The notes under the pieces: model-generated
Database searches by the model: none
Told to the model about the DNA's origin: nothing
What the model saw: the letters and a program-made list of their open reading frames with translations, nothing else
Program-made: the position numbers and the translations under genes
Assembly (NCBI RefSeq): GCF_001592935.1
Contig: NZ_LRDB01000002.1
Location: forward strand, 1 to 64,000
Source: Roseivirga echinicomitans
Lineage (GTDB): Bacteria > Bacteroidota > Bacteroidia > Cytophagales > Cyclobacteriaceae
Direction: 5' to 3'
Length of the DNA: 64,000 nt
Shown here: piece after piece, positions 61,251-64,000 of the stretch
Position numbering within the stretch: the stretch's first letter is position 1
Layout of the letters: each line of letters opens with the position of its first letter

Positions 61251-62594
61251 TTAATAGGATGTGCTTATATTACGTAACACTACCTCTATACTTTTTCTTA
61301 CCTCGTCAGTTGTATGTTCGTAATGGTTAACAATAAAGTTAAATATTAATATTTTACCCCTTTGGGTTTTGATGTAACCACTTAGCGCATAGTTATTTCG
61401 TAGCGAACCTGATTTCGCATAAACGTATGGTTCATTCTCTCCAGCATACCAATCTTTCAACGTCCCGGAAATTCCACCAACAGGAAGTAGTTCAAAAAGC
61501 CTGTCTTCACCGAGTTCTTTGCGCAGCTTTAGAAGTAAACCAGTGATCGTTCTTGGGGTAAACATATTGTAACGGGATAAGCCAGATCCGTCTACCCAAA
61601 CCAGTTCGTCTACCTCATTTGTAAACAGAAGCTCCTTGGTTGTTTCAATTATGGATGCAGTACTTAATGTGTCATTCTCTATCCCGCTGGCCATTAACAG
61701 TGTTTGCTCAGCGAAAAGGTTATCGCTTTCCTGAAGCATTTGCTTATATAAGGTGTCAGAAAGTACGGTATACAACGTTTGGGGAAACTCTATACTTCTG
61801 GGTTTTTCAATGATGGTAATTTTTCGATTAACCGTATCTGAAAGAAGTTTTACAAAAAGATCGGTGGAGTATCGGAATGGTCTTATTAAGGTGTCTGTTG
61901 GGGAATAGTCTACAATGTCGAAATCCAGATCGCTTGGGAAAGCATATTCATATTGGTTCTTCATCTCTTCTCGTTGAATATAGCTGCTCAAGCGAATGAG
62001 TGAATCGTTTTTGAATTTAAACTGAGGTTCTAAATAGGATGGGGATACCTTAATTGTTTTTTTCTCTTTATTAAGATAGGTGCTTACACTATTCCCGTAA
62101 ATGGGAAATACGGATTTTTCAGCAGAGTAATAACCGTTATAATCATCCCAGCCCCAACCCGGACCAAATCTATCATCTTCCATTGGGCGTGGCCAATAGT
62201 AGAGTTTTTCTGTGTGTGATTTTAGAAAGTGAAGTGCTGTTGTGTCATTATATTCAGGGTGAAGGAAGAGTGGATTGCCTGTTCCCCAAAAAATCAATGA
62301 GTCGTCCTTAATAATGTATTGTAGGGCTGGAATATTATTCCCTAGAAAATGTAGACCAGCATATAAGGTGAAAAGCTTTGTGTTCGAAGCGGGGGTCATG
62401 TACTTATCCTCGAACTGACTCACAATGGTCTTTCCGTTTTTCGGGTCGACCAACATAAATCCAACAAAGGCTTGCTCAAAACCGGGTAACTCTTTCAGGT
62501 CTTTAAGAATTCTCTTCTTAGAATATTTTTGTGCCTGAATACCTTGAACGCTGTATACAAAACATACCAATATAAATAACAGTCTCTTATTCAT
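61251..62594 (-). CDS. dacB: D-alanyl-D-alanine carboxypeptidase/endopeptidase (PBP4, DacB type)
   Basis: A 447-residue serine peptidase of family S13. The nucleophile block is SNTK (Ser70, Lys73) in MTPASNTKLFTLY; the second motif is in VDGSGLSRYNM, and the third is the KSG of YAKSGSLRNNYALSGYI. The signal peptide is LLFILVCFVYSVQGIQAQ. The frame opens at 62612, but the Met at 62594 gives a clean signal. It trims or cleaves peptide cross-links in peptidoglycan. It overlaps the deiodinase-like gene by eight bases and is probably cotranscribed with it. Confidence 0.92.
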   Translation of the reverse strand: MNKRLLFILVCFVYSVQGIQAQKYSKKRILKDLKELPGFEQAFVGFMLVDPKNGKTIVSQFEDKYMTPASNTKLFTLYAGLHFLGNNIPALQYIIKDDSLIFWGTGNPLFLHPEYNDTTALHFLKSHTEKLYYWPRPMEDDRFGPGWGWDDYNGYYSAEKSVFPIYGNSVSTYLNKEKKTIKVSPSYLEPQFKFKNDSLIRLSSYIQREEMKNQYEYAFPSDLDFDIVDYSPTDTLIRPFRYSTDLFVKLLSDTVNRKITIIEKPRSIEFPQTLYTVLSDTLYKQMLQESDNLFAEQTLLMASGIENDTLSTASIIETTKELLFTNEVDELVWVDGSGLSRYNMFTPRTITGLLLKLRKELGEDRLFELLPVGGISGTLKDWYAGENEPYVYAKSGSLRNNYALSGYIKTQRGKILIFNFIVNHYEHTTDEVRKSIEVVLRNISTSY

Positions 62595-63282
62595 AAAAAA
62601 CAGCCACTTCATCTAGTGACTTTCTTCTGTTATTGGGTACATAAACCTCATCGGCTTCATAGCCCACAGGCAAAAGTAAGAATGCCCTTTCGTTTTCTGG
62701 TCGGTTTAAAATTTTAGCCAAAAAGTTCATTGGACTAGGAGTGTGTGTTAATGTAACTAAGCCAGCATCGTGAATGGCGGTAATTAAAAAGCCAGCGGCC
62801 AAGCCTACCGATTCTGCTACATAATAATTCTGGTGCTTTTTTCCTTCAGCATCGAACTCAAAAGGGCGTTTGAAAACAATGATTAAATATGGAGCGGTTT
62901 CCAAAAAAGGCTTTTTCCAGTTTGTGCCCATTGGCTTTAGGTCATCCAGCCACTCTTCGCTCATGCGCTTGGTGTAACTTTCGTACTCCTCCTTTTCTGC
63001 GGCTTCGCGGATCTGTTTTTTGATTTCAGGGTTGCTGATTACACAAAAAGTCCATGGTTGCTTGTGTGCGCCTGATGGGGCTGTAGAAGCAGACATGATT
63101 ACATTTTCGATAACTTCCTTTGGAACAGGTTTGTCAGAGAAATCACGCACAGACCTGCGCGTTTCCATCCAGTTATAGAATTTATGGCTACGAACTTTCA
63201 TTTCTTCTGGTGAATAATGCACGTGCGAATACTTGATGAATTCGTGATCTTCTATAACCTTAATGTCTTGTTGTGCGCTCAT
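62587..63282 (-). CDS. Nitroreductase-superfamily flavoprotein resembling iodotyrosine deiodinase
   Basis: A 231-residue FMN enzyme. The FMN contacts are RRSVRDF (42-48) and APSGAHKQPW (68-77). The substrate lid keeps Glu99, Tyr103 and Lys124, with exactly the spacing (4 and 21) of the Glu/Tyr/Lys triad that clamps the amino-acid end of halotyrosines in mammalian iodotyrosine deiodinase (human Glu157, Tyr161, Lys182). KRM-x-x-W and TNWKK match that enzyme closely. The family includes a characterised Bacteroidota homologue (Haliscomenobacter) active on iodotyrosine. Ordinary nitroreductases lack this triad. It is upstream of dacB with an 8-bp overlap. Confidence 0.85.
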   Translation of the reverse strand: MSAQQDIKVIEDHEFIKYSHVHYSPEEMKVRSHKFYNWMETRRSVRDFSDKPVPKEVIENVIMSASTAPSGAHKQPWTFCVISNPEIKKQIREAAEKEEYESYTKRMSEEWLDDLKPMGTNWKKPFLETAPYLIIVFKRPFEFDAEGKKHQNYYVAESVGLAAGFLITAIHDAGLVTLTHTPSPMNFLAKILNRPENERAFLLLPVGYEADEVYVPNNRRKSLDEVAVFYE

Positions 63283-63345
63283 TGTTTCGATTAATGACCC
63301 ACAAGATAGGAAAGAACTCAGAAGCGGGAAAGTAAAATAAAAAAA

Positions 63346-63368
63346 CCCCGACTGATAATCAGCCAGGG
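63346..63368 (-). terminator. Intrinsic terminator after the DoxX-like gene
   Basis: On the minus strand CCCTGGCTGAT (63368-63358) pairs with ATCAGTCGGGG (63356-63346), with two G-U pairs and a very short apex, followed by TTTTTTTATTTT. An additional stem GACGATT/AATCGTC lies at 63413-63429, overlapping the stop codon. Confidence 0.55.
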
Positions 63369-63427
63369 CACGATTTGGATGTAAAATAACCCTACTCGAG
63401 GGTTGCCTTTAAGACGATTGAAAATCG

Positions 63428-64000
63428 TCAATGTTTCTTCAATCTGATTTTTTGTTTTTTAGCAATCATTTGGTTCGCTATTAAACCCAAAACTGCTCCT
63501 GCACAAATACTCCAAGCTACGGTGAGATTTAAATACGAAATGGGAATTGTGAGTAGAATGACAACGCACAACACTATCCATCCTCTATCAGCTTTTCTAG
63601 AAGTCCGTTTAAAGGGGATGTTTTTAACCGATTCAGTATGGTCCGAAAGAATAAACTTCAGTTTTGGATAGTCATAAATTAGAAGCCAAGCATTGAGTAA
63701 TAATAATGCTCCATTCACATAAGGTGTTCCTTGCCATTCTAATGATACTGTTACCATCAATATATTCAAGAGAATAGGGAAGAGGAGCACAGCCCCTAAA
63801 GTGGCAAAGCGTTGAGAAAATAAAAGCAGGCCTGTGATTACTTGAGCAATAGCAATAAATCTAGCGTACATTCCCAATCCGTATTGAGTCAGTTCATCTT
63901 CGAGCCAAACGGGGCCAATAATGCCCGGGAATTTATGTTCAAAATATAGCTTACTCATACCAGCCCCAAAGAAGATTAAGCCCAAGAAAACCCTGATGAG
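63428..64000 (-). CDS. DoxX-like membrane protein, truncated by the window edge
   Basis: At least 190 residues with four to five membrane helices in the visible part (LGLIFFGAGMSKLYF, MYARFIAIAQVITGLLLF, LGAVLLFPILLNILMVTV, NGALLLLNAWLLIYDY, then WIVLCVVILLTIPISYL and WSICAGAVLGLIANQ). The first helix-with-loop pattern (FLGLIFFGAGMSKL) is typical of DoxX/DoxD-type proteins. The reading frame stays open through the last base with no stop, so the true start lies beyond 64000. The function is unknown; DoxX relatives are linked to quinone or thiol redox. Confidence 0.7.
   Translation of the reverse strand, partial: LIRVFLGLIFFGAGMSKLYFEHKFPGIIGPVWLEDELTQYGLGMYARFIAIAQVITGLLLFSQRFATLGAVLLFPILLNILMVTVSLEWQGTPYVNGALLLLNAWLLIYDYPKLKFILSDHTESVKNIPFKRTSRKADRGWIVLCVVILLTIPISYLNLTVAWSICAGAVLGLIANQMIAKKQKIRLKKH

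Noticed and set aside
1-64000. tRNA, rRNA, tmRNA, 4.5S RNA, CRISPR arrays, IS elements, prophage
   Set aside because: None was recognised on reading both strands; no clover-leaf T-arm, regularly spaced repeats, transposase or phage structural gene was seen. A covariance-model scan would be needed to exclude small RNAs.

Overview
This 64 kb window is chromosomal DNA from a member of the Bacteroidota, most likely a marine Cytophagales-type bacterium. Evidence: a protein with a type IX secretion (type B) C-terminal sorting domain, a SusC/SusD pair, an IPExxxVDY protein beside pyruvate kinase, a BFN-UVR protein, a bacterial NFACT protein, a lycopene cyclase, moderate-to-low GC, and promoters with the Bacteroidota -33 TTG / -7 TAnnTTTG pattern (clear in front of acpP and the peroxiredoxin gene). 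I see no rRNA, tRNA, CRISPR array or IS element. Most of the window is ordinary housekeeping sequence.

Layout. 1-2937: an integron-like element on the minus strand, consisting of an IntI-related tyrosine recombinase, a hairpin-rich attI-like segment, one cassette encoding a large HNH nuclease, and a ~195-nt foldable attC-like site that runs toward the left edge. 3154-13968: rlmF, a TonB-type protein, a TPR protein, etfBA, BFN nuclease, nucleoside transporter plus anmK, lycopene cyclase, a lipoprotein, DODA-type dioxygenase and an acetyltransferase. 13974-20044: nadE, rnc-fabF-acpP, IPExxxVDY and pyk. 20041-25202: an rqcH-like NFACT gene, an MBL hydrolase, two receiver-domain proteins (one with Hpt), miaA and a small membrane protein. 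25338-32401: surface polysaccharide genes (two glycosyltransferases, flippase, methyltransferase, YfhO). 32547-43779: ffh, a lipoprotein, a repeat-flanked small membrane gene, an NRK-like kinase, pdhB, an OmpA-TPR lipoprotein, pspC-like, GT2, ybaB, a T9SS cargo protein and hisS. 43937-51688: a basic protein, a membrane protein, oxyR, thioesterase, a beta-propeller gene between two copies of the rsgA 3' end, rsgA, kdtA and peroxiredoxin. 51959-64000: two related lipoproteins plus an outer-membrane barrel, enoyl-CoA hydratase, LMW phosphatase, SusD/SusC, PBP4-type DacB, an iodotyrosine-deiodinase-like flavoprotein and a DoxX-like membrane protein cut by the window edge.

The most interesting parts are the accessory insertions in the housekeeping background: (1) the integron-like element with its unusual attC-like structure; (2) a small two-TM gene bracketed by ~108-bp direct repeats at 34.7-35.3 kb, which has the geometry of a gene cassette; (3) a beta-propeller lipoprotein gene between an intact rsgA and a diverged remnant of its 3' end, as if an element had integrated into the end of rsgA. 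Two regulatory or enzymatic signals also stand out: an OxyR-type operator (ATAG-N7-CTAT) directly before oxyR, and a flavoprotein that keeps the E/Y/K lid triad of iodotyrosine deiodinases.
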